Assembly: GCA_022497155.1 (NCBI GenBank)
Contig: MU385727.1
Coordinates: forward strand, 558,001 to 622,000
DNA length: 64,000 nucleotides
Reading direction: 5' to 3'
Source: Whalleya microplaca
Taxonomy: Eukaryota; Ascomycota; Sordariomycetes; Xylariales; Xylariaceae
Part shown: piece after piece, positions 51,916 through 63,700 of the stretch
How positions within the stretch are numbered: position 1 is the first letter of the stretch
How the letters are laid out: the number at the start of each line of letters is the position of its first letter
The notes under the pieces: generated by a model
Told to the model about the DNA's origin: nothing
The model's input: the letters and a program-made list of their open reading frames with translations, nothing else
The model's database searches: none
Made by a program: the position numbers and the translations under genes

Positions 51916-53142
51916 CGCAAACGGCTTCTGTCTACAATGGCAAAGGATACCGAAGAGGCTAGGTAAGATACGTGGAAAATATCGCGTATTTAATGATAAG
52001 GCCAATTGCACTCAGAAAGAGGGCCGAAAAGGAACTTATAAAGTCGACTTTAGACGGTAGCTTCTTATATACATAGCCCACGCGAGTTCAAGAACCCCAC
52101 CTCCGCTTTCTGCAGGGCGTATCAGCCATTTCTAGTCCAGATCATGGCTAACGATAAGTTAATAAGCAACTAAATACCGACTGATTGTTAGAGGCTCAAT
52201 CGGCAGGGAGGGTCGTACTAGAGCCGCCAATGAGGCAGGCTGGGGGAAGTCCCGTCATAAACTTTGTGTTCCCCTCCCATACAGACAACGTAGCACTGCA
52301 GCAAATATTGATGCACAACAAGCGATGCAAACCGTTCACGGTTCATCGGAAATATATCGAGGGACCTCGCATTAGTAAAAGGATACTTCGTCCGATCTTC
52401 AGACGTATTTTCAGTCACGAGTATTAGCCGTGTGTCTTAGAAGCAGAGAACAGCCCTACTACAAAGATTTCAAAGAGTTAGATTCAGCCGGACACACACA
52501 CTTAATAATACCAGTGTCTAGCAAACTGAAACGGCAGCTACCTACTCACTCGCAAAATGCAACGCTAACTTATGCAGATACGGCCAAGACGACAGGACGA
52601 CTACGGCACGACCCATCATTGTAGTTCGTGCGGGGTTCGCCCTCTATCTGAGCCAGTGAGACGAAGCCACTCAGCTGCCCAGAGACAAAACAAACTGAAC
52701 TGAAGGCCAGTTTGGGAAATGATTCACAGATGCTCAGCTGTAGCTTGCAATCGTATATCTGGCGGATCGGCCTAGTGTTGCCCAAGGTGGTATTAGCAAA
52801 CCCATGGACAGCGTCAATGTCGGTTGAGTCGAGTATAGATTAATGCTAGTGCTTTTATTCCTACTGTTGTCATTAGGACCGGCGTTACTTCGAACAGCAA
52901 ACAAAGCAGCAATATGGTGCGAATATTCCTAGAGGATTCTCGGAACCTATTAAGGTCTTTCGATTACTTGCGGCAGACTTCGGTGGGCCTAACCTGAGAG
53001 ATACCGCGCTTTTTCTTCCATACAAAGGAGTCCAACGACATCAGCAAGTGATAATTCCTTATCAATTCATTAATGAAGTCCTGTACTGCATTATACTTAG
53101 TTATATACATACATTTCCATGATGCGATTCAATAACATCTCA
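51916..53142. other. intergenic region
   Basis: About 1.2 kb; promoter of the ankyrin-CorA gene and 3' flank of the GH67 gene. No ORF with coding character. Confidence 0.45.
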
Positions 53143-55653
53143 TCAGTCTACCACCCCCGGAGGCAGAACAGCAAGGTAATCCAACGGTGCCGTCTCGCGT
53201 CCATTCGGCAGCGTCTCGATCCTAACGACATCACCCTCCTTGATATCGACTCCCTTGAACGTGATGCGCGTAGCAGAGTGCCCATCAATGCCCCTCGTAA
53301 GCGTGTATCCGAGCCTTTCCTCCAGATCGCCGACCCAAGAACCCAGACTCTCATCGTTGAGGAACAGCTCGTACTCCGCCTTACCCTCGTACAAATCGTA
53401 GTACGCCACCGCGAGATCGTACGTGCCGGCGGGGTAGTCCAGCGTAGCGGACACGCTGGCCGTGGTCTCGTTATCGACGGTCTGCACGATGCGCAGGCCC
53501 GACGCGACCTCGAAGGGCGTGACGCCCGTGACCTTGTAGCCGCTGAGCTGCATGTGCTCGGCCTCGACGCGCCAGGGGTGATCGCCGACCCGGCCCCGCT
53601 CGTCCGCGATTCCAGACGTGTTGGCGTAAAACTCGTTGATGGCGTCACGCCAGACGATGGCATGGCCGGCTTGGTACTCGAGACGGAATGCGGTCTCGTT
53701 GAAGCGCTGCGCGTCGATGCGCCCGTGCAGCTGGGCCCACCGGCCCGGAAACGATGCAGCCGTCTCCGCGCCCGCGTAGTGCGCGTCGTAGAAGTGCTGA
53801 ATCACCGTCTTGCCGCTCCTGAGCACGTGCGTGTATGGTACGTGGTGGAACCACAGGAGGAGGTCCTCGGGCGTGCTCTCGATCGCCTCGAATTGTGCCG
53901 CGATCTCCGCCGGGTATTGTCCCGAATACCCGGTTCCGTTCCAGACCGTCCGGTCCATGCCGATGCTGTCCGAATCCGCGCGCGTCCACTGGCCCCAGGG
54001 GTTGTTGTCCATGGATTGCGGGTTCGGCCCGTAGTGCGGGCCCGTGATGTCCGTCAGGGTCTGGATGCCGAGGTTGCCCGTGTAGTTCTCGTAGGCGGGC
54101 CAGGACTCCATCGACATCTGCGTGATGGTGTCTAGGACGGTCTCGTCGAGGCCGAAGGTCAGACGGGTCCAGGCTTGCAGCATGGCTACGCTGTCATCAG
54201 TGGGATCCCAGGCTAGACGTCCGTACGCATACAAATTGGACATGGCAAGGTGGGAACCGAGCCAGGTTGTATTCAGTCCTACATTGACGACACCAGCGTA
54301 TCCGGTAAGCTTCTTGTTAAAGCGCTTGCCGGAGAGGATGTCAGTGCCGATGACAGACTTTTCTCCGTCGACGCGGAGGTCGAAATCGAGAACTGTCTTC
54401 CAGAGCGGCGGGAGGTAGACGAGATGGCATTGTTGGCCCAGATATTCCTGCGAGACCTGGAGTTCAATGGCGGAGGCCGTCTGCTGCAGATGTGCGAAAA
54501 GTGGCGACGGCGGCTCCCGGACCTGGAAGTCGATAGGCCCGTACTTCACTTGCACAATGACGTTATCGTCAAATTTGTCGTCGAGGTCTCTGAAGAAATC
54601 AACTGCAGCGTTTGCGCGATCGTCCTTCCAGTTGCTTTCGTTGAGGGTCACACTGTCATACACGAAAGCGCGAAACATGACAATGCCGCCGTGGGGTTCC
54701 ACAGCTTTCGCGAACAAGTTGGCGCCGTCGGAGAGCGTGCGGTTATATGTCAATGGGCCAGGTTGGCCCTCAGAGTTGGCCTTGACGAGATAGCCGGCCA
54801 AGTCAGGAACGTGTTCGTACAGCTTGCTCGTAATGTTGCTCCACCAGGTAATGACCGACTCGTCAAGGGGATCAAAGGTGTTTAAACCACCAAAGGTCTG
54901 AGGCGAGGCGAAGTTGAGAGAGATACCGATCCGGATACCCCACGGCCTCATAGCATCAGCGATTTTCTTCAGCCCCGCAATGTTCTCGTCGCTCAAGATG
55001 ATCGGGTTCGCATTGACGTTGTTGATAATAATGCCATTGACACGAATCGAGGCCAGCAGGCGAGCGTACTCTGAAATTCGGGTCATGTTGGATACAGTGG
55101 CATTATCCTTGAAGAAAATCGACAATCCAGCATAGCCGCGTTCTATAGTTCCATCCATGTTGTCCCATTGGTTTACCCACCGGATCGAGGCACTAGGATT
55201 AGTAGCGTAGGCGACCTCGGTGAAGTTTCCCTGCCCTAGCATCGAGAGATATTCAAATGTGCCGTAAAGGGCTCCACGGTCGTTCTGGCCGATGATTTCG
55301 ACGGTATCGCCTTGCGTATTGAGCCAGAAGCCATCTTCCTCGAGGTCAAGGGCGTCAATTACACCACCTGAATTAACGAAGGCCTCGATTGTGCCAACGA
55401 TCACGGAAGGACCTTCGCTATACTCATGGGCCACATCGAGTGTCTTCCCAAGAATGCCCCGGATGCCTTTTTGCAATTCTTGCCCGGCGACATATATTGG
55501 ACTTGTCTGAGTGTCGTTGAGAGCAACAATGGTAGTCGGGACTTTTGCTTGGTTGAGGATATCATCGGGAAGCCGGGCGTATCGCAGCCAGCCATCCAAT
55601 CCATCTTCTGCGGCAGCGAGGCCGACAGTAGCCAGAAACCAGATCCCGCGCAT
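53143..55653 (-). CDS. aguA: secreted GH67 alpha-glucuronidase
   Basis: Exo-enzyme removing (4-O-methyl-)glucuronic acid from the non-reducing end of xylo-oligosaccharides released from glucuronoxylan; acts outside the cell with xylanases. Single exon, 836 aa, the usual fungal length. The signal peptide is MRGIWFLATVGLAAAEDG. The N-terminal domain contains IYVAGQELQKGIRGILG and the barrel starts near SIRWVNQWDNMDGTIERGYA. Catalytic-region motifs are all intact: GYLVKANSEGQPGP (acid Glu), VKYGPIDFQVREP (Asp) and LQVSQEYLGQQCHLVYLPP (Glu). The C-terminal domain includes YAYGRLAWDP and WFHHVPYTHVLRSGKTVIQH. The coding region is GC-rich, especially the 3' half. Upstream sequence has xylanase-regulator-like sites (separate entry). 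Confidence 0.96.
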   Translation of the reverse strand: MRGIWFLATVGLAAAEDGLDGWLRYARLPDDILNQAKVPTTIVALNDTQTSPIYVAGQELQKGIRGILGKTLDVAHEYSEGPSVIVGTIEAFVNSGGVIDALDLEEDGFWLNTQGDTVEIIGQNDRGALYGTFEYLSMLGQGNFTEVAYATNPSASIRWVNQWDNMDGTIERGYAGLSIFFKDNATVSNMTRISEYARLLASIRVNGIIINNVNANPIILSDENIAGLKKIADAMRPWGIRIGISLNFASPQTFGGLNTFDPLDESVITWWSNITSKLYEHVPDLAGYLVKANSEGQPGPLTYNRTLSDGANLFAKAVEPHGGIVMFRAFVYDSVTLNESNWKDDRANAAVDFFRDLDDKFDDNVIVQVKYGPIDFQVREPPSPLFAHLQQTASAIELQVSQEYLGQQCHLVYLPPLWKTVLDFDLRVDGEKSVIGTDILSGKRFNKKLTGYAGVVNVGLNTTWLGSHLAMSNLYAYGRLAWDPTDDSVAMLQAWTRLTFGLDETVLDTITQMSMESWPAYENYTGNLGIQTLTDITGPHYGPNPQSMDNNPWGQWTRADSDSIGMDRTVWNGTGYSGQYPAEIAAQFEAIESTPEDLLLWFHHVPYTHVLRSGKTVIQHFYDAHYAGAETAASFPGRWAQLHGRIDAQRFNETAFRLEYQAGHAIVWRDAINEFYANTSGIADERGRVGDHPWRVEAEHMQLSGYKVTGVTPFEVASGLRIVQTVDNETTASVSATLDYPAGTYDLAVAYYDLYEGKAEYELFLNDESLGSWVGDLEERLGYTLTRGIDGHSATRITFKGVDIKEGDVVRIETLPNGRETAPLDYLAVLPPGVVD

Positions 55654-55663
55654 TGTGCTGCAC

Positions 55664-55851
55664 CTAGCCTACTGCACCTAGCCGCGAAAGGAGCATTGTC
55701 CCTGAAAATCTGAAGATGTGCAGATCTGACTGTTTATATGTGCATCTTGCATGGATTGCTACCCCAATACGAGACAATCCGGGGTGGAGAAGGGGCGTTT
55801 CTCCTCTTCCAAGATCCAGGTTGATAGACAAGACATTTTCATTTAGGCTAA
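55664..55851 (-). promoter_or_regulatory. aguA promoter with XlnR- and CreA-like sites and TATA box
   Basis: Reading toward the gene, GGCTAG occurs at 55664-55669 and 55678-55683 (complement of CTAGCC). GGCTAA is on the opposite strand at 55846-55851. All fit the XlnR/Xyr1 consensus GGCTAR. A TATAAA (complement of 55733-55738) lies about 80 bases before the ATG. CCGGGG at 55779-55784 and GTGGAG at 55784-55789 abut each other and fit the CreA consensus SYGGRG on the + strand. The two GGCTAG copies are so close to the ATG that they may be in the 5' UTR. Confidence 0.5.
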
Positions 55852-57112
55852 AGTCCTAAAGAGGGTAAACAAGATCTCTTCTACATAGATGATAGAGCAG
55901 TGTTCATGGTACTTCGGTACTTTAACACACGAGTCTAGCTGTCTATGTGGGTTACCCCGTCTTCCCCGCACGGTCGGAAATGATGGCTGCCATCGATCCA
56001 CTTGGGGATGGAGGTCAGGTTGGGGTAAAGCAAGGATCAGTGCGGGGGAATTCCGGAAGAATCTTTCTTTTTACTGACTGACAGAAGCCGAAGATTTACC
56101 ACCCGGGCACTCAATATGTACTACATACCTAGTACATGTATGGAGCGGGCTGCTTATTAGTGTAACATCCCGTCATCATTAAGCGAAAGTGAGCCCAGCA
56201 CGTAGCATGACAGCAATAAGAAGCGTGGGCAGGTAGGCAGGATATTCGTCTGAAAATTTGATTGGGGGTAGCCGAAGACTGCACGATCATCATGTTATCT
56301 AAATGCCTCCAACGTAGATCAGCCTCATTCGAACTTCAACATGAACGACCATTATTTCCCCATAACTCCCTTTCTCCCTATTCTGGCTCTAAAGAAGCTG
56401 AACACCGATTCAATGCAGTCATAATATCTTCTCCTGTTCTGATATCGCTGTGATTGATGTCAATCGGAACACATGCAATCCTTCATCTATGCTGCCTATT
56501 CGATGATGGCACTCTTACACGAAACCGTACCGGCCTTCGAAGATACTTGGACAGAAACGTTGGGGGTGTAGGGAGGTATAGGATAATATCCAAGGAGAGC
56601 AAGCGTGAAACTTCTATCAAGCCTTGTCCTGGTGTCCGAACTCATATACAATAAGAAAAGGTATCTTCAGTCGTGGTTCTAGGCACTTGCCTACACAACA
56701 CAATGTCCCAGGTCAGCGGTGATTGGTATGGTCAAAGGAGTCTGAGTAACTCTCAGTCATCAAGTAAGCATAACCATAAGAACCAAATCGAGGAAAAGAG
56801 GAAATGAACTGCTATACAAGAACCCAGGGTATTGAAACATTATAACAGGACGTCGCGAGAAGAGCCTTCAATGTTGTGGGTGTACCAGAACTGACGTCAT
56901 CTTGTGGCGTCCCACCAATGACCTAATTCAAATGTTAGCTTCAGCTATTTTCGACGTCGGAGAACACAGAGCACAATTGAATATATTTGTTGTTCTGATC
57001 TCGAGATAACGGAACCTCAACTTTAATAAATGGAGAACTCCAGAATTTTAAGCTTACCTTGACCTCTAGGCCGATCCCGCGTTTTCCTTACCCCACCTAT
57101 ACGACGCCCCAC
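55852..57112. other. intergenic region
   Basis: About 1.26 kb; distal upstream sequence of aguA. No gene is recognised. Confidence 0.45.
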
Positions 57113-57708
57113 CTACCGAGTCCCGCCGAAGCGAGCTCCTACGCCCCGAATCGTATGCGCGATATTGACCGAGCGTTGTTGGTTCACGCCGTCGGCGACA
57201 AATGTGGTGCCGATCGATGCCGGCTGTGCAGGGGAAGCAGCACCACCTTGGTTCTGCGAGGCGAGCACGGTATCCAGTGAGCGCAGAAGCTCCGAGTGGT
57301 CCCTCCGGCGACCCACACCGGGTTGTGGAGACTCTTGGACGGAGATCATAGCGTTGACCGACGTCGAGACATCCTGCAAAAATCCCTGTACTCTGGCTTG
57401 AGCCAGTCCGGGGCTGGGTGCTGGGTTGTTGGTAACGGCTCTAGTTGTGCATTAGCTTGACGACTTCAACTTGTGGTAGGGACGGCGCGGTCTCGGGTCT
57501 GGTATGGATAAGCAACGTTCGTCCGAGACTACGCCGTGAGGTGATTAGGCGACGCCCGGGTGAGTGGTATCCTGGCCTATGTGTACCGAGTTGAGGTGCC
57601 GTTTACAAGGTAGTGTGTTGTCCTTGGAGTTTCATGGAGGAGTCGGGGTAGGCACGACACTCACCCAGAAGAGCCCTGTTCTGCTTCATCCGAACGGGCG
57701 GACGCCAT
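57113..57708 (-). CDS. small two-exon hypothetical protein, 123 aa
   Basis: Exon 1 57708-57665 (MASARSDEAEQGSS) and exon 2 57440-57113, joined by a 224-nt GT..AG intron with a CTAAT branch point, give an exact 123-codon frame. Exon 2 reads AVTNNPAPSPGLAQARVQGF, then an amphipathic region LQDVSTSVNAMISVQE, RRRDHSELLRSLDTVLASQN and a Gly/Ala end. The exons are GC-rich against AT-rich flanks. There are no cysteines, signal peptide or membrane helices. The intron is longer than others here. No family is recognised; it could be a fragment of a larger or mobile gene. Confidence 0.42.
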
Positions 57709-60700
57709 GTCGAACAACGTTTGTATCCGGGGTGATACCAGCCAGGATCTGGATATGCTTCAAGACGATGGAAATATCGCTAGGCACAGAATGAAGACAG
57801 GAAGAACAGGGTAATGGGTTTACTATAGCAATATATATACCGAGATGTGCGGTAGCGAAGTCTCTTGTGTAGGTCGCAGTGGAGCGAAGCGCGAGGTAAC
57901 ACGAGGATAACTTGGTACAGGATAATAGAAGGGTTTGAGTGTGGATGAGCGTGTGGTAGAGGCAGGTTGTATATACGAGCATTGATGCGTATAAGATAAA
58001 GAAGGGTGTGGAAGTAGGATACCCTCGAGAATATCGTGTAGGTGTGGTATAAATGGAAAATAATAGACACCGTTCTCCCAGTCCACCAAAGCTATATACG
58101 GATATCTATATCTGGAGTAGCTGGTTGTCCCCTGGATCCACCTTTGGCATACCAGTTCCCTGCCACACCCGTGCGGATTAGTCGATTAGTCTGTTAGTAC
58201 GCAATAATTGTTCGATGCCTACTGATATACAGTACCTATGTACTGCAGTACTGCACAGTATATTCGAATAGGTCATACTATACTAAGCAACCCCTGCATT
58301 CTTATGTAGAGGTAGCAGTAGGGTGCCGTACGTATGGACCACTTAGGATCCATTTGCTGCGCGTTTCTCTCTTCTGACGGGTGAAAGTGCAAATGGACGA
58401 ACCCCACCCCAAGAGGGGAATTTGGTCGCCGATCTTCACCAGCAGCTATAGGTAGTGCGAACTATCATTAATCCATCAAATGGTCTACAGATTTGGTATA
58501 AAGATACGTACCATCATTTACTTATAAGCGTATTGAAAAGACTGCTGTATAGCCAACTTTCTGATGCTCAAGATCTATAGCTAGTTATTAAAGTGAAGTT
58601 AGTTTTTAATGCCTATTAGCATTTCACCTCAGTACCGGTAGCGCATGCTGAAGGAGACGGGCTTTACTTGAATTGATGTCGTTTCGTGCATCCCTGCCTT
58701 TCTATCTGCCTCATCGAAACATATGGTTTAGGTATTGGACTCTTTGGGGACGGATATACCCGGGTTACCAGTACAAATCAACCACCCCTGCAGAGTACTT
58801 CTTTGTACTGACTATACCTAACAAATGCCTCTCAAAGGAAGGTTTCTGTACTAGTTCTATCTAGTGTAAGGTACCTAGCCATAGAACCAGGTCCAGTCAC
58901 AACAAGAATCAAATTCTCGTACATGCATTACTGCATCGTCATGCTATTGGTGGTAGGCAAACGAATCTGAGACAGGGAGCGGTCTAACAGATTATGTCAG
59001 TTCCTTGTAAATCTCCGAGGTACCTTTATTCTCAGTACTATACCCATCCCCAATTGTATCTCATCAATAGTAAGAATGGGACGATTCTACCACAGATTAT
59101 GTGAGGCTATCCATGGTGTAGTATTGCCAATAGGCGTAGCTTTGGATATTGAGGATGAAGGCTCGATAAGTAGTATGCAAAGCAATCCCTGGAGAAAATT
59201 AGTGTTTAGATCGAACACTGGGTTATCGGTTTGAACGTTTACTGGCCATAAAAGAAGCCGAATTCACCCCCTGCCCCCGTTCTATGATCCCTGTCGGCCT
59301 TCTAGCCTACCTAAGGATAAATGAGCCAACAAAGCGAATAACCATATAGCGCTGTCAGGAATCGAACCTAACTCGCTTTATTACTCACTGTAGCTCTTAC
59401 ATGTAAGAACTATCTAATTAGGTGCTTTGTGCACGGGCCATCCAGGGGCACAGACCACTCCCACAGAATCTATTATTACCCTTTACGATTTGAACGGGAG
59501 TGCGTAGCTCCAGCTGAAGCTTTTTATATAAAGTTAAATCGGGACAATACATCATCTTCTCACGTAATAATCTATCTCCTAGGTAGGTAGGTACTAAGGA
59601 AAATATTTGCACCTTAGGTATAACAGAAGGTTGGCTCCGGTGCGTCTTTCCCAGAGGTAATGGCATTGGAAAAGTGGACCCAAACCTTCCAGTATCTAGA
59701 TTAAAAGGCGAAGAGCTCCCAGCACCCAAAATGCAATTCCTCTTCTTAATCAGTGCCCATGGCACTATCTGTTCTTTTCACATTAACGGCCAATGATGAA
59801 AAACTTGGCATAGAGAGCTCTCGCAATGGAAAGAACTTCCACTGCATGATCCAAAATGATGCACACAAGTACTCTGAGGTCAATACTTTCTGTGGGGAAC
59901 TGAGATGAGCGGATGGGATTTATCATATAGGCAGCCTTGATCTCGCCGTAGCCGCGGAGGTATCGCAGGACGCTCGGTTTCGAGGCCAAGCAAGGCCGTT
60001 ATTTCGAATATTTACTTTGACTTACGGATGGTAATGGCCAATCGGGGCTTTCTTCTGAATGGCATACTGGCTTCGCAGGCTCACGCGTAGAACGGAACCA
60101 TATTCAAACCGAAGGACAGAGATATGCTACAAGTGCCTACCAGGCATGATCATCAACCCTCGGTATCATCGTTCATATCGGCGGCGGACAAGTGTCGGCC
60201 GAGAAAATAGGCATGCCATTGGGGTATGACCATGATATCATTATATCAGTGGGTACCTGAAATACACATGCAAAAATAAGACTATCCATAGAGCATGCAT
60301 GACATCCCTGATTAAACGTCTGCAAACGGTTGAAATTCTTCTCTTTGCCGCAATATTTCCACTTGGTGCTTTGTCAACAGCACAGCCCAAATTCCGACTC
60401 CCGGCTCTCGAGAAGCAGCTCTTTACAAGGCATCGCACCTAGATTATTCAGCAGTGCGTTCCCTCTGTTAGTTATTAGCCTGTCTGCCTGCCAAAGCCCC
60501 GCTTCAACGAATCTATTGTTAGCATCCGCTCACACAGATCTACAAGCACAGTTCAGACTATTTCTATTATTTTCATCGTTTCCCGGTGTCTCATATATGC
60601 GATTCTTCATGAAACAGATGAACACTGTTAGTTGTTACTCGACGCTACATGATAATGCCGCCTCTACTTCCCATTGGGCATAAAATTGCATGCATGGTGG

Positions 60701-63700
60701 GAGATGTCTAGGCATATTAACTGATTGTTATGACTTACAGTGATTGACTGCGGAAAAGGGCCCGGTCATGTCAGTGCCAATGATAAATCCAAGTGCGCAT
60801 CTGCAGCCTCCACATCCATCAAGATCATCTGAACATGGACACTACTTAGCGTAACATTATTACAGGGGCTACAAATAGAGTATGGTTGGGCTTGGCAGCA
60901 GCTATGTAAGTAATTAAGGTTTGCATGGAGCGCACGAAGTGCCAGGCAGCCTGACAGCCCGGGTTCAAGCTGATCAAGGCATACCACCCCTGTCCCCCTT
61001 TGGAGACATGATGTGGCAGTCGAAAAGGCTAGATCTTCATGACCGTAAGGTATACATATATGGAAGGCGAGCGCCGAAGAATGTCCATTCTCAATCATTA
61101 GTAATGTTTACCGTTAGTTCATGTTACCCAGTAAACCCTGTCCCTTACGCCTTACATGCATGAACACACACAATGATATTGGGGTATTTTGGCTGGCAAG
61201 CCATTCCTCACATGACTCAAAGGTAATGTTGATTTTTGTAGAAGCAGCATTCTCCTCGGGCTTTAAGAAATTCCATCTGTCGTCCATCTCTTGGACTGCC
61301 GCAAAGCAGCAGCTTTATGCACAATCCCATGTCCCTGCCCCAAGGCCTAACAGCAAGTACTTCGAGCAAATCCCGTACTGGGCTTCTGATGCAATCTTGG
61401 ATAGTAATATCAGCCTGTAGTATTCATAACTAAAACGACATTAAGTAGTGAGTAGATGTAGGCTGGTCTATATGTGTTCTGACCGGCCGCTTTACGGCTG
61501 TTAAGGAAATACGGTCCCGAGCGTGCTGTCTCCTCCAACTATTAACATGATTTCTGTTTTTGAAGGATCAGGCTCATCACAAGAATTATGCCCGCATACC
61601 GTACCAATTATATCCACAGATAGGGTGCGTACGAATCAAGGTAGCGTGATCCACGGCACACCAATCCAAAGGCCCATGTTAATAGCATATTACTTTCCAA
61701 GATAACTTCTTGAAAGAAAGCGACTGGTACATAGATACGCCTACGGTAACTAACTCTCAAATCCTAACTGTATATAGAGTCGCTTGTTTCCTATCGGTAA
61801 GCATTTAAACGTAATTCAGAGGTCGTACTTAGGTTGAAATGAAATCCATATAGCAATATTACGCACTGCTAGACATAAGTAACGCTTATTCGCATAATTC
61901 CGCCCTGGCATGCTAGTGATGAGACTGAAGATTACAAAAGGACAATTTGTTAATTTGTTCTGCATCAGCCACCAGTAGGTACCTTAAAGTGACGCAGCCC
62001 GACATCGGGCAGCCCTGTTTCCTGCCATCCTGTCAAAGAGGGCACAAGCACAAGAGGTATCGGGCATTTTACATATCATTTCTATGATGGCGCTTAGGGG
62101 CTCTACCTACGATATTAACGGTATTTCAGTTCCAATTATATATCTCTCTCCGAAGTAACCGTTGTACTCTGCCTACCTTTCAAACGTGTCTTGGCACGCG
62201 GGTCCATTCTTACAACTCACCCACGCAACAGACAATGTCAGCGAATGACATCGAACTCGAAAACCTGAAGTTATTTGGTAGCGTTGCCTTATCTGAACTA
62301 TTGATATGAATACATCAACGCGCGAGTCGCTGGTTGGCGGTAGTTTCTCTAATTCAGAGAATCTCAACCTCTGGATCAACATAGGTAAAGCTGAGTGTAG
62401 CGGGCCGACTAGCTTTCATCCCAATGGAAACTCGGAAGTATGATGCATATCAAGGGTTACAGACCCTTACCTGGCTCATCCACATGATCTGCTTGAATCA
62501 AAGGATTATGCACTACCGATTCGCCTCTCGGTTCCTTGCAGCGACAAACTTCTGTGCATCTCCGAAATATGGGCATTATCTTAGAGACATGGTCGAGGAG
62601 GCTGTGGCTTACGTTGACCATTCTCGTCATGACGTCTTGCTGATAAGACTGTTGTTCTACCATTCGCTCTGTTTCAAAAAATACTATTACTCAACGTCAA
62701 CTGTACAAAGTAGTATCTTGGACGCAACCGGGCACTGCTACGGTTGGCAGTCTTGAAATCCTTGCTAGGGAGATCTCCGTTACAGCAGATCTACCCCAAG
62801 AACTACTAATACCCAATCTGATTGGTGGATTAATTGGTACGTATATGCCCCAACCGGTACGTACTCGCTAAGTCAGGTCATTCGCTCCGTGCAACTGCTT
62901 TTCAGTGTAGAATCGATAGTTAATACATCCAGTATGTAAGCTAGATATCATAATAAAGTCCTGCTAGCACATCGTACCCTGTGCTGCCCTATATGTGATG
63001 GAGTTGATGAGGATATATATCAAGCTTGAGTTCCGTATGCTTATCAATATGTCATCATTTCGGTACACGCAATATCACAGCATAGAATACATGCCACTAG
63101 ATTGTACGCTGGTACTCGAGGGTAAAATGGGATAATGCAGACAAAACAGCATCGCAAGAGGATGCGATGCAACAGACCGTTGCAGCTCAGCCATTTTCTT
63201 GCACTTTTGCTGAATGCGAGCCGGAGTACGGCAAAGAAGAAAGGAAAAGAGATGACTGCCATCTGCTTGAGCCACCATATGCAGCCATTTGCATGCTTAT
63301 ACCTTACGCTGCTATCCCTGTTGATTACTTGGCACTATCACCACCGCGTCCGTACATACTAGATGATAGGTCAGCTGATAACCCAGCTGTCCAGGTGCCT
63401 ATTTTACATCCCACACTTGTGGCTATACAACCCAGAGTACTGCCCTGAGTGACTAGTTATGATACGTCCATCATCATAAATCCGTTGATACTCTTAGTCT
63501 GCATCCATGTACTTTGACAGTCTACACCCTAATAAATCTGCTGTACTAGGTTTTCACCGAGAATAAGTACCTACCTTGTTAATCAAACCAAGCTGTTTAC
63601 CCCGACAATCTGATACAAAGACCCATTGTTCGAATCAAATGAGGCACAAAAAGATATTGGTGGTGTTTGGTTTTGTTCATTAGAGATCCATGGTATGGCT

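Noticed and set aside
53119..54135. 338-codon + strand ORF opposite aguA
   Set aside because: Antisense shadow; Val/Arg/Leu-rich composition arises from the complement of GC-rich codons.
59333..59420. Complete tRNA gene on the minus strand
   Set aside because: Box B and a T-arm are present, but the 5' acceptor strand, D arm and anticodon arm do not fold.
59418..59765. Minus-strand ORF of 115 codons
   Set aside because: No recognisable domain and typical of chance frames in this AT-rich stretch.
62424..62756. + strand ORF of 110 codons
   Set aside because: No signal peptide, motif or coding-type third-position bias; also overlapped by an antisense frame.
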